Positions 30,001-34,954 of a stretch of DNA of 38,031 nt are shown one piece after another. The stretch spans positions 1 to 38,031 of the forward strand of contig JAHBXO010000049.1 of the NCBI GenBank assembly GCA_019636445.1, in the 5' to 3' direction. This stretch comes from Gemmataceae bacterium. GTDB taxonomy: Bacteria; Planctomycetota; Planctomycetia; Gemmatales; Gemmataceae. The position numbers were made by a program, and so were the translations under genes. A model generated the notes under the pieces. That model had not been told where the DNA came from. It ran no database searches and saw only the letters and a list, made by a program, of their open reading frames with translations. How positions within the stretch are numbered: position 1 is the first letter of the stretch; every line of letters begins with the position of its first letter.

Positions 30001-33000
30001 GTTCCCGTTCAGTATCGTGTTCACGCAGACGCGGCCCTCGATCGGTCGCTACGGCACGATCGTGCTGAACGCGGGCGCACCGGGTTCCAACGAAGCGCTG
30101 ATCGCGGGCCTGGCCTCGGAGCTGGACTTCCGCAATGTCAATACCGGCAGCGTGGCCCTGATCAATGCCAACGGCTTCCTCGGCCGCAGAGGCCAACCGG
30201 CGGCGACGAGTCCGAACTACGTGGCCTTCACCTCGACCCTGATCGCCCACGAACTGGGGCACCTGCTCGGTCTGCGGCACAACGACAGCTTCGGACCGAT
30301 CGGCGCCAGCACGGACGGTCAATCGTACGGCATCTTCAGCGGTCTGCCACAGCGTTCGCGCGTGGTCAACGAACAGATCACGGGCAACGGCACAACGGCG
30401 GTGCAGTACGTCTTCGGTATTCCCAAACCGGTCGCCATGACGAACCCGCTGACGCTGCCCAACGGTTCGATCTACTCCAACGGCCTGCAGGTCGCCACGT
30501 TCGCGGTGCAGATCGGCGGCGGCGTCATGATCACTCCGGTTCAAGGTGCGACGAACTCCGTTCTGTCCGCGACCTTCACGGCCGAGAGCGCGGCAACGGG
30601 CGGCGGCGTGTTGTCGCTGGTGTGGTCGCAACCGACGGCCAGCTCGTCCGTGGTGGTCTCGTACTATTACGAAGCGTTCCGACCGGGTTACACCGGCCCG
30701 ATATTGGCGAATGAAACGCCGCTGCACATCATGGCTTCGCCCGTCTCTGTGGGCACAAGCATTCTTGATGCTCTCGGGAATACGTTCTTCGGCGAGCGTG
30801 AACTGATCCGCCTCGCTTTCACCAATGCGGGCGTGACTTTCAACGAAGGCGCGCTGGCCACCACGACGGCACCAGCGAGCCTTGGCGGTTCGGCGCGCGC
30901 GATCGGCGAACTGCCCGCACTGGCCGTACCGAATCTTTTGCCACAGGGCACGCGGAATTACGGTCTGAACCTGAACGTGCGCGCTACCAGCATCATCGGG
31001 GGCATCCAACGCACGCTCGGCGGCACTGGCCCGAGCGAGAACGACGTCTACGCGATCCAAGCGAAGGCCGGCGAGTTCCTCACGATCGAACTGCTCTCCT
31101 CGTCGCTGCGTCAGCGCATGCAACCGGTCGATGGTATCGTGCGGGTGTACAACTCGGCGGGTCAGTTGGTGAATTATTACGGCAGCCCCGCGATCAACGA
31201 CGATGGTTTCGATAACCAGGACCCGATCCTGATCGATATCCCGATCCCCGCGGACGGCACCTACTACATCGAAGTGGATACGTTTGCCGGCAGCCCCGGA
31301 AGCGACACGCAAGCCGGTGGCTACGAGCTCTACCTGTATTCGTACACGAACCCGACGGCCGGTGGCACGCGGCAGGGCGGCATCGGCGATACGGTGGTGG
31401 GCGGTGCGGGCAACGACATCCTCTCCGGCAGTGCGGGCGACGACGACTACCGCGGTACCGCCACCGAAGACATCATCCTGGGTGCGACGAGCAACGACTT
31501 CGTGCGCGCGACGAACACCGCTCCGACGATCGGCGTGCAGCTCAACACGACCTCGCCGGGCACGAACGATCTACTGACCGCGACTGTGACAACCGAGGAT
31601 ACCGACGGCGACCCGGTGTACCTCACGTATGTCTGGCGGGTAAACGGCGAGATTGTCCGCACGATGGGCAGTACCACGACGACCACCGACGCGCTCGATC
31701 TGAGCCAGTTGGGCTACGGGAATCGCGGGGATGTCATCACCGTCGCGGTCGCGTCGAACGACCGCATCGAAGTGGGCAATTCCGCGACGGCCAGCGCCAC
31801 GGTCGCGAACACCGCGCCGACGGCGACGGTGACATTGAACACGACAACACCGGGGACAAACACCCTGCTCGTCGCAACCGTAACACGAAGCGACGCGGAT
31901 GGCGACCCGGTGACGTTGACCTATCGCTGGTTCGTGAACAACACGCTGGTGCAGACACTCAACACCACCGCCACCACCGATTCACTCGATCTCGCGCAAC
32001 CTGGCTTCGGCAAACGCGGCGACACGATTCGTGTGGAAGTAATGGCGTTCGACATTATCTCCTCTGGTATGCCGGCGTCGGCCAGCGCCGTCGTTGCGAA
32101 CGCGGCGCCGACGGCCACGGTCGTTCTCAACACGGCCTCTCCGTTCACCAACGACGTGTTGGTGGCGACGGCGTCGGGTTCGGACGGGGACGGGGACGCT
32201 CTGAGCTTCGTCTACCGCTGGTACGTCAACAACGTCCTCGTCGCCGGAGCCACCACCAACACCTTCGATCTCGGCGTGACGGGCAATCGCGGGGACACGA
32301 TTCGGGTGGAGGTGGAGGCGAATGATGGCACGGCCGCGAGCACGACGGCGTCGGCCAGCGCCGTCGTTGCGAACACGGCGCCGACGGCATCCGTCACCCT
32401 CAACACGGCCTCGCCGCGCACGAACGACATCCTCGTCGCCACCGCCACCGGCTCCGACGCCGACGGGGACGCTCTGAGCTTCGTCTACCGCTGGTACGTC
32501 AACAACGTCCTCGTCGCCGGAGCCACCACCAACACTTTCGACCTCGGCGTGACGGGCAATCGCGGGGACACGATTCGGGTGGAAGTCGAGGCGAATGATG
32601 GCACGGCCGCGAGTACGACGGCCACGGCCAGCGCCGTCGTCGCGAACACGGCGCCGACGGCCACGGTCACCCTCAACACGGCCTCGCCGTTCACCAACGA
32701 CGTGTTGGTGGCGACGGCGTCGGGTTCGGACGCCGACGGGGACGCGTTGAGTTTTGTCTACCGCTGGTATGTGAATAACGTGCTGGTCTCCGGTGCGACT
32801 ACGAACACCTTCGACCTGGCGGCGCAGGGGAATCGCGGCGATACGATTCGGGTGGAAGTCGAGGCGAATGATGGCACGGCCGCGAGCACGACAGCCACGG
32901 CCAGCGCCGTCGTCGCGAACACGGCGCCTATCGCAAACTCCAACAGTTACACGACGTTTGCGAACACACCGCTCGTGGTTTCAGGCCCGGGGCTGCTCGG

Positions 33001-34933
33001 TAACGATACCGATCTCGATAGCGATACGCTCAGTGTCGTCAGCCACACCAATCCGTCCTTCGGAACGGTGGCCGTAGGCTCCGATGGTTCCTTCACCTAC
33101 GCGCCCAACAACGGCTTCAGCGGTACCGATTCCTTCTCCTACTCGATCAGCGATGGTTTCGGAGGAACCGCAACCGCGACGGTAACAATCGCGGTGCAAT
33201 CGAATGGCGGTACGCTCGTGGTGGCCATTACCGACACCCCTGAGTACGCAGCCGAAGGTTCGGCAATTACTCTCGGCAGCACCGTGACGGGCGGCACCGT
33301 ACCGCTCAACTACTCATGGACGGCCGTGCTGGGCGATTCGGTCATTGCGACGAGCTCGGTTGCCGACTTCACGTTCACGCCTGCGGACAACGGCACCTTC
33401 ACGATTCAACTGAGTGTCACCGACGCGAACGGTAACACGGGTACGGCGACGCAAACGATCCTCGTGAACAATGTCGCACCGACCGCCAGCGTCGCTCGAT
33501 CCGGAATCGTGACGGCGACGACCGTTGATGTGACGGTCGGTCTGACAAACGTGATCGACCCCTCAACGGCAGATCACGCTGCGGGCTTCCATTACAGTTT
33601 CGCCACGAATGCCAACGGCCTCGCGACGAGTTACCTGGCCGCGGGAACGTTGGCCCAGACGACTTTCAGCTTCCCGCAGGAACTCGCGACCCGCACGATC
33701 CATCTCCGTGTGTTCGACAAGAACAATGGCTTCACCGATTCCAGCCTGCAAGTTTGGATCGGCTCGTCCGGCAACGACTACTTCTACGGTAGTCCTGGAA
33801 TTGATTTGATGTTTGGTCTCGGCGGTGACGACACGCTGATCGGCGGAAGTGGCAACGACTGGCTCGACGGTGGCGAAGGGAACGACAACCTGCGTGCCAT
33901 CGAGGGCGATGACGAACTCTTTGGCGGAAGTGGCGATGACGATTTGCGTGGCGGCAGCGGGTCCGATTATCTCGAAGGGGGAACCGGCAACGACACGATC
34001 CGCGGCCAGGGCGGTAACGATGCGCTCTGGGGTGGCGACGGCAACGACGTCTTGCGTGGCGGCGGTGGCGGTGATCTGTTGAATGGCGAAGCCGGAAACG
34101 ACACTTTGTACGGAGGTGGTTCCGGGGACCAACTCTTCGGGGGACTGGGTAACGACGAACTTCGTGGTCGAGGTGGTAACGATCGTCTTTGGGGTGAAGA
34201 GGGCGACGATATCCTCTTCGGAGGAGGCGGAAGCGACGAAGTTTACGGCGGGGCGGGCAACGATACGCTCGTCGCAAGCAATGGCGGCGGCGACCTGTTG
34301 GACGGCGGTGACGGCGACGACACTTTCTGGGGTTGGAACGGCATCTATGTGGACAACACGCTCGTTGGCGGTGCGGGCAACGACCGCATCTTCAACGGCA
34401 ACTCCCTGGGTGGCGACCTGATCCTCGCGCGCTGGTCTCCAACCTGCGATATCGAATTCCTTCAGGGAGCCGAAGGCTGTATCAATGGCATCCGTGGCGA
34501 TTCGGGCGACAACGTCCTGGACTTCAGTGCGACATCCATCGCTAACGTCCTCACCGTTGATGGTCAGTCGGGCAACGATACGATCACGGCTTCGCCGTTG
34601 AGCAAGGGTGTTCTGTACACTGGTAGCTCGGGTGACGATACGCTTATCGGCAGCACCGCCACGGATCGGCTGGATGGCGGCGGCGGAAATGACGTCTTCC
34701 GCTTCCTGTTCCGAAACACAACGGGCGAGGACCAAGTCAACGACTTCCGCAAGGGGAAGGATAAACTGGATCTGCGAGCGTTTGGTATCACCATGAGTGC
34801 GATTCAACTGGTCCGTTCCGGCAGCGATCTCCTTGTGAAAGTGGCGCTTCCCGCGAGCCTCGGAGGTGGTATCTTCACGATCCGTCTGAAGGGCTACAGC
34901 GGCTCGCTCGATGCGAGCGACTTCCTCTTCTGA
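18074..34933 (+). CDS. Giant secreted RTX/beta-solenoid mosaic protein with embedded metzincin protease
   Basis: 5619 residues, about 0.55 MDa by average residue mass, one uninterrupted frame. The N-terminus has a basic stretch and LEDRVTPA at 37-44, the motif seen near the start of large planctomycete extracellular proteins; there is no ordinary hydrophobic signal peptide. Order by residue: beta-solenoid repeats (about 47-1748), SBBP-like repeats (1774-2252), PKD (2255-2342), FG-GAP repeats (2344-2716), an Ig/cadherin-like domain split by a propeller-like insert (2718-3166), RTX calcium-binding blocks (3170-3936), metzincin domain (3938-4259), PPC domain (4294-4429), short RTX (4435-4476), five Ig-like repeats (4479-4950), a cadherin-like domain of the tandem-95 kind (4951-5043), PKD/Ig domains (5045-5230), RTX (5231-5446) and an M10-type C-terminal domain. 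I found only three cysteines. It is likely a calcium-dependent exoprotein or surface fibre, probably proteolytically active. The glycosyltransferase gene follows 21 nt after its stop. Confidence 0.93.
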   Translation: MAPNWLRKLSKKLIPASPPPYVKPKRPKVINLLDMQLEDRVTPATITWINAAGGSWGTAANWDLGRLPTTGDDVVIPDLGPPGVDVSIAFTSASAFSQTYNSLSVAESVTTNNITFFLSSALNVPGTFDLAGSTAGVVLSSGDVTVNGLIHTSGNALLRFAGTNHQILGTGRVELQNAGAGGASHIRLDTSGSTLTIGSSVTVRATGTSASNIYNNSGVTNTTLINHGVIESTNAGIAVSTTNFTNSSTGTFRINGASNGVGTINAPSWTNAGTFQITTGALNLGGTPTAGLGTISQTGGTVNLTGTINNTGKTLVIPSGTWNLTGSITGGTIQVAPGATFNTGNGALLTDFTLTGSMNVTANTPLLVRGNMTLDNGSAINMANGSAMTFDNTGPGGNQSVLVPTGTATINLSSANFRQFGTSHAVSFGSGLTVRGVGTIGQLPGANHVAGTWQNAGTFSANVSGQNLNLDNFSSFLNQAGGVWEAVSGGHLYIAPQAGWNNGGLVRVNGGTFSFGGSVSPAAFGFVGGVMDTNRFQRTGGTVNVVGTVNLGGGSISLDNTTGAWVLTGDGTITNGTVVTTGANILRSSSSGGRGTLLDAVTLDGTLEVTANTALLLRNDLTLANTAVVNVLSGGALTFDNTSASSSQNVKVRNTGDTAMVNLTSANTRQFGTSHTVTFGAGVTVRGYGQIGQLPGANHVAGTWQNAGTFSADVASQSLSLNDSNFHSNLGGGLWGVTNNGIFTVGTNCSSANAGTIRVTSGTFNHSGNWSSTGTIDVQGGTLNLGGTFAGASVSDPGRFTRTGGTAGTVNITGTLNNTGSTLLLDANTGYWNLNAGYIKGGTIATKDGSVLVAQSVSFNNYNNTLDGVTLDGSQNGPSNVVIDLSSVQRANVTAVNGLTLNSTSINIGDAAGTRDAGLIFIGNQTLGGTGSIVFGGNTNNVLGVLNAASTITFSSGITIRGKSGSIGNSNSFNLRTDANFVHKGLLASDVTGGTIILNSGSHTNQGTWRVESSRTLTITTSSWSNSGLIEAVGGTVNLGGSFVAASINEPGRFTRAGGALNLTGTITGDFQLNDVIGNLNFNGGTLKNGSFSIAAGSTSKLFATTASSFLDNYTLNSPIDMVTTPVSSGPSRLYILNGLTINTDLPLGDNSGTNGTYAYVQFNGTQTLGGTGSLIFGTRTGGGAANLTQQATTDVLTIGPNITIRGTSGTIGWTSAKLVNLGTIRRDTGADQFVVNLGIGGVNAGTIDTTVTSTAISSRTIISAGSATGASWTNLGTITSAGSLYLGFQTTETWTNAGTITSTGGQVVFAGGFTQTKLGYFTTAPSTLVSLGVNSRFTGDLTLSDTTGSWEINGGIIANGMLATSGSSALIARGGPTFNNYTINGNLDLTRYSQTVFTGGTFTLNRVLPVGDSAGSFGLTFDVRNSPLWTGTGGLVWSSTTAHGFSGNNVPFTVDAGLTLQVQSLRVQSVSQFINKGTIIAGGNGKTLEFGGRVINQGTFRASNGGTILMTGIVDNLASNVLNGGEWYVGASSTLRLPSTINTLNANVTLDGGNSNIYVGVSPSTTNALAGLTTIMADGSLAIQNGRTFVPSATFNSTGNLSIGAGSTFGDAATIFNQSGGTTTVNQTLRVGGGMTLTGGVLKGSGTVEGPVTNTGGSVAPGNSPGILNITGNYTQGSNGTLDLEIGGRDPDIPEFDRLRVTGTATLDGTVRITNINGFESAPGDTFRVLSAASRVGTFAKQDFPAPGGAGRQYKSAYDATGLTIQTTKVPPLEFLGVATASSMTPLDTAIDANGNTYVVGSFTGTVDFDPNNVLSYDTLSRTIDSGFIAKYDANGKLLWLGDVSSYPFPVPDNASITKIAIDTRGNLNPADDRIVFTSSFDSGANYTLNNIAFYSGPSYLTNNMGWVVWLNSDGVPQSDLQFPFGAMAFGDLAFSPSGNLVVGGTFGVGGSGAVVVDYPTNTVTLNSAGAEDGFVAEYALTTGPNTITHVRSGRIGGTESDGLNGVATDSDGNVWVTGTFFSATTNGLATLAEDPGTSLAADAFVLKLVPNGTTYSTPVAQSFGGSGGVSSTAIETDSANNVIFGGQFRLSVDFDVLPNRAFTLTSGAGAFDGFLVKLSSNGDFIWARNIGGFNDDTIEDLAIDADGNIYSTGTFTDRVDFDPLDGSYILQTNPTTNYQAFLLKLDAKGAFIWATALGDYPGASSSGTALATDGERISSVGTFSNTVDFDPTDNQALRTGPGGYISFLKQKASPVVTISGLPVGSASEGTQISAIAKVVDPDSFRFLYAWSVLSGGSTVATGTGSAITFPANDQGFYTISVTVTDEVGNTGSATSTVAIVNAPPVLAPTAFGAGTNLFTGAAAAEAGTALASANGRVFIGSPGASANLGSVVIVPAGGGAATTLSNPNAAIGRFGATLITVGPRLAVAATGRATDLNGVVHLFTESAGVYSVERSLSLTDGVLTDGFGTAMTSIGNLLAVSAPGRGVNGVAAGAVYLYDATTGVLVRTILNPSPVDGDKFGAALASANGLLIVGTPGDDTAGLNAGTVYVFDPGNGQLVRLITNPNPGFLNGEFGSTLAANGNFLAVGAPNDDSDGTDAGGVYLYDLGSGASLGTLRSPNATPANGRFGSSLAFNGNRLAVGANGDGTTVANSGTLFVYDVDDGSGTFQKLRHTLKKPAATGGERFGAAVVASGDDWYASAATAGSAGTTWRFAATAFLTLSATAINENDLLTVSGSFADAGSGDAHTLIIDWGMPGNTPTRVNLAAGVNTFSLSNRYLDDNPTGTSIDTANIRVRILDETPDLVAWDSSNNLFLRYDGGTNTLLGNFPIPLFYVTDWNVGPDGDIFHYEAPILTRYSGLTGASLGSFVTLTSNDTLKAFRFSPQGELWMLIESSSGTRLERRDGWTGQVLGSTATTEFPLFSFQTSPASMAFTANGTLVVTKNTTGEMYRFNSQANQLELVGATGLSLSSSVAFGTDGFLYVAGRQSGQPTILRVDPATGEAVGTLFTYEEFAPEFANYLLTATPDGSLYASFQSLEDTTRRFDLASGTSAPVSLSGFSYFFVPVAPMDELPVPATVTVANLAPTVRITAARNDVGTYTLKALSADVGTLDPLTVNWKINGVAVAANADGTVTFNAANTSATTVVVTVNDDDLGVVTSTFTVIVGTGNADTITLGNTSANVNGTTLNYAAGTSRVVVYGLGGNDTINASGNTATPVELVGGYGNDTLIGGNFDDVLRGNNPDDYNPNAPYTTEDQGADSLVAGAGNDTLDGGLGNDSMIGGTGNDYYIQVSGSTDLLSESGSTGIDTIDLVYSYRGVTLSLAYDAGQVQTVDTQSHEVMLSGTFENLYGSGYGDVLSGNSVQNELRGGLGDDQLFGSDPLVLSVSGVSDDDSLSGGAGNDTIDGGSGNDIIFGTDALGTLPAGVSDDDSIRGGAGNDTIDGGSGNDIIFGTDALAILPVGVSDDDSIRGGSGNDTIDGGSGNDIIFGSTMLDTLPAGVSDDDSIRGGTGNDTIDGGSGNDIIFGSTLLDTLPAGVSDDDSIRGGTGNDTIDGGSGNDIIFGTDALATLPAGVSDDDSIRGGTGNDTIDGGAGNDIIFGSNPLDTLPAGVSDDDSIQGGAGNDTIDGGSGNDIIFGTDALTILSAGVSDDDSIRGGAGNDTIDGGAGNDIIFGSTLLDTLPAGVSDDDSIRGGAGNDTIDGGSGNDIIFGNQGDDQLVGGKGLDLFEGGSGNDRLVESVAGNVILDSAKLQVAGLPDERLYDIEEAQLFGGAGADQIDASAFYGPVLLFGDAGNDTLIGGVFGDQLFGSSGQDSLDGGEGDDQLSPGSGNDHSDGGAGNDVYFMVPNGIDTIQDSQGIDTLDLSAATLGVTLDLNLSGAQTVDTAGNVLVFNGSIENVRGTSFADVLIGSADRNILEGGGGIDLVTGNDGADTVQGDFTQLVYLDFDSATGPNEYFYSIEDRNLIQSRLEQDYAFPFSIVFTQTRPSIGRYGTIVLNAGAPGSNEALIAGLASELDFRNVNTGSVALINANGFLGRRGQPAATSPNYVAFTSTLIAHELGHLLGLRHNDSFGPIGASTDGQSYGIFSGLPQRSRVVNEQITGNGTTAVQYVFGIPKPVAMTNPLTLPNGSIYSNGLQVATFAVQIGGGVMITPVQGATNSVLSATFTAESAATGGGVLSLVWSQPTASSSVVVSYYYEAFRPGYTGPILANETPLHIMASPVSVGTSILDALGNTFFGERELIRLAFTNAGVTFNEGALATTTAPASLGGSARAIGELPALAVPNLLPQGTRNYGLNLNVRATSIIGGIQRTLGGTGPSENDVYAIQAKAGEFLTIELLSSSLRQRMQPVDGIVRVYNSAGQLVNYYGSPAINDDGFDNQDPILIDIPIPADGTYYIEVDTFAGSPGSDTQAGGYELYLYSYTNPTAGGTRQGGIGDTVVGGAGNDILSGSAGDDDYRGTATEDIILGATSNDFVRATNTAPTIGVQLNTTSPGTNDLLTATVTTEDTDGDPVYLTYVWRVNGEIVRTMGSTTTTTDALDLSQLGYGNRGDVITVAVASNDRIEVGNSATASATVANTAPTATVTLNTTTPGTNTLLVATVTRSDADGDPVTLTYRWFVNNTLVQTLNTTATTDSLDLAQPGFGKRGDTIRVEVMAFDIISSGMPASASAVVANAAPTATVVLNTASPFTNDVLVATASGSDGDGDALSFVYRWYVNNVLVAGATTNTFDLGVTGNRGDTIRVEVEANDGTAASTTASASAVVANTAPTASVTLNTASPRTNDILVATATGSDADGDALSFVYRWYVNNVLVAGATTNTFDLGVTGNRGDTIRVEVEANDGTAASTTATASAVVANTAPTATVTLNTASPFTNDVLVATASGSDADGDALSFVYRWYVNNVLVSGATTNTFDLAAQGNRGDTIRVEVEANDGTAASTTATASAVVANTAPIANSNSYTTFANTPLVVSGPGLLGNDTDLDSDTLSVVSHTNPSFGTVAVGSDGSFTYAPNNGFSGTDSFSYSISDGFGGTATATVTIAVQSNGGTLVVAITDTPEYAAEGSAITLGSTVTGGTVPLNYSWTAVLGDSVIATSSVADFTFTPADNGTFTIQLSVTDANGNTGTATQTILVNNVAPTASVARSGIVTATTVDVTVGLTNVIDPSTADHAAGFHYSFATNANGLATSYLAAGTLAQTTFSFPQELATRTIHLRVFDKNNGFTDSSLQVWIGSSGNDYFYGSPGIDLMFGLGGDDTLIGGSGNDWLDGGEGNDNLRAIEGDDELFGGSGDDDLRGGSGSDYLEGGTGNDTIRGQGGNDALWGGDGNDVLRGGGGGDLLNGEAGNDTLYGGGSGDQLFGGLGNDELRGRGGNDRLWGEEGDDILFGGGGSDEVYGGAGNDTLVASNGGGDLLDGGDGDDTFWGWNGIYVDNTLVGGAGNDRIFNGNSLGGDLILARWSPTCDIEFLQGAEGCINGIRGDSGDNVLDFSATSIANVLTVDGQSGNDTITASPLSKGVLYTGSSGDDTLIGSTATDRLDGGGGNDVFRFLFRNTTGEDQVNDFRKGKDKLDLRAFGITMSAIQLVRSGSDLLVKVALPASLGGGIFTIRLKGYSGSLDASDFLF
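18212..23320 (+). other. Beta-solenoid / autotransporter-like repeat region of the giant protein
   Basis: About 1700 residues of repeats of the type 'GGTxNLxGxxNNTG', 'GTWQNAGTF' and 'GGTIxxxxGSxL', which predict a long right-handed beta-helix. It ends with the PGNSPGILNITGNYTQ signature (about residue 1661) and 'FRVLSAASRVGTF', the standard end of autotransporter-associated repeat regions in planctomycetes. It is rich in Gly, Thr, Asn and Ser. Confidence 0.85.
19150..20290 (+). repeat. 753-bp direct duplication in the solenoid region
   Basis: Two stretches 753 bp (251 codons) apart are close copies: for example tgccaaccacgtggccggca at 19408 and again at 20161. Both encode 'RQFGTSH', then 'IGQLPGANHVAGTWQNAGTFSA', with more diverged flanks ('LLVRGNMTL' against 'LLLRNDLTL'). 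Confidence 0.75.
23395..24830 (+). other. SBBP-like repeat block of the giant protein
   Basis: Recurring units of the form 'AIDANGNTYVVGSFTGTVDFDP' and 'DGFLVKLSSNGDFIWA' are characteristic of SBBP (seven-bladed beta-propeller) repeats. At least four VDFD-type units are visible, some diverged. Probably a propeller for protein or glycan contacts. Confidence 0.75.
25105..26220 (+). other. FG-GAP-type repeat block of the giant protein
   Basis: About six units of roughly 60 residues carry 'FGAALASANGLLIVGTPGDD', 'AGTVYVFDPGNG' and similar, the FG-GAP pattern of integrin-alpha-like beta-propellers with calcium-binding DxDxDG-like loops ('NDDSDGTDAG'). It follows a PKD-type domain (24838-25098). 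Confidence 0.8.
26481..27295 (+). other. Propeller-like segment inserted within an Ig/cadherin-like domain
   Basis: The flanking halves 'SIDTANIRVRILDETPD' and 'PATVTVANLAPTVRI' look like one interrupted Ig/cadherin-like domain. Between them lie about 270 residues of short beta units ('FRFSPQGELWMLIE', 'MAFTANGTLVVTKNTTGEMYRF', 'VAFGTDGFLYVAGR') resembling NHL/SMP-30-type blades, encoded with a visibly less GC-rich codon choice than the neighbours. Confidence 0.6.
28238..29212 (+). repeat. 111-bp tandem array of RTX units
   Basis: Eight complete 111-bp (37-residue) units start at 28238 and every 111 bp thereafter, followed by a partial ninth (29126-29212). Each unit contains GVSDDDSIRGG, then a GNDTIDGG and a GNDIIFG nonapeptide-type calcium-binding repeat, then a variable linker. 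Linkers fall into two types: TDAL-type (units 1, 2, 5, 7) and S-x-x-LDTLPA-type (units 3, 4, 6, 8). Confidence 0.92.
29887..30850 (+). other. Metzincin (matrixin/serralysin-like) metalloprotease domain in the giant protein
   Basis: The segment begins 'LVYLDFDSATG', a common opening of planctomycete metzincins, and contains the zinc-binding motif HELGHLLGLRH at 30248-30280 (His4059, His4063, His4069; catalytic Glu4060). About 150 residues later 'LHIMASPVSVGT' (Met4220) has the look of the Met-turn, followed by 'FFGERELIRLAF'. All expected catalytic residues are present. The domain is followed by a PPC domain (about 30955-31360) with 'DVYAIQAKAGEFLTIEL' and 'DGTYYIEVDTF', as often found next to secreted proteases. 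Confidence 0.85.
31511..32914 (+). repeat. Five tandem Ig-like repeats, last three of exactly 273 bp
   Basis: Five units begin with 'NTAPTxxVxLNT': near 31511, then 31805, 32096, 32369 and 32642. The first two are about 290 bp and diverged; the last three are exactly 273 bp (91 residues) and near-identical over long stretches, with 'FVYRWYVNNVLV' and 'RGDTIRVEVEANDGTAAST'. A cadherin-like domain begins at about 32915. Confidence 0.88.
33765..34930 (+). other. C-terminal RTX block and M10-type C-terminal domain
   Basis: About two dozen GGxGxDxLx-type calcium-binding nonapeptides (33765-34410), then a region ending 'DQVNDFRKGKDKLDLRAFGI' and 'LKGYSGSLDASDFLF', which matches the serralysin/peptidase M10 C-terminal pattern. 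In other bacteria such C-termini carry an uncleaved type I secretion signal; whether planctomycetes use it that way is not known to me. Confidence 0.8.
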
Positions 34934-34954
34934 TTCGGGAGCGGGGAACTTGTC

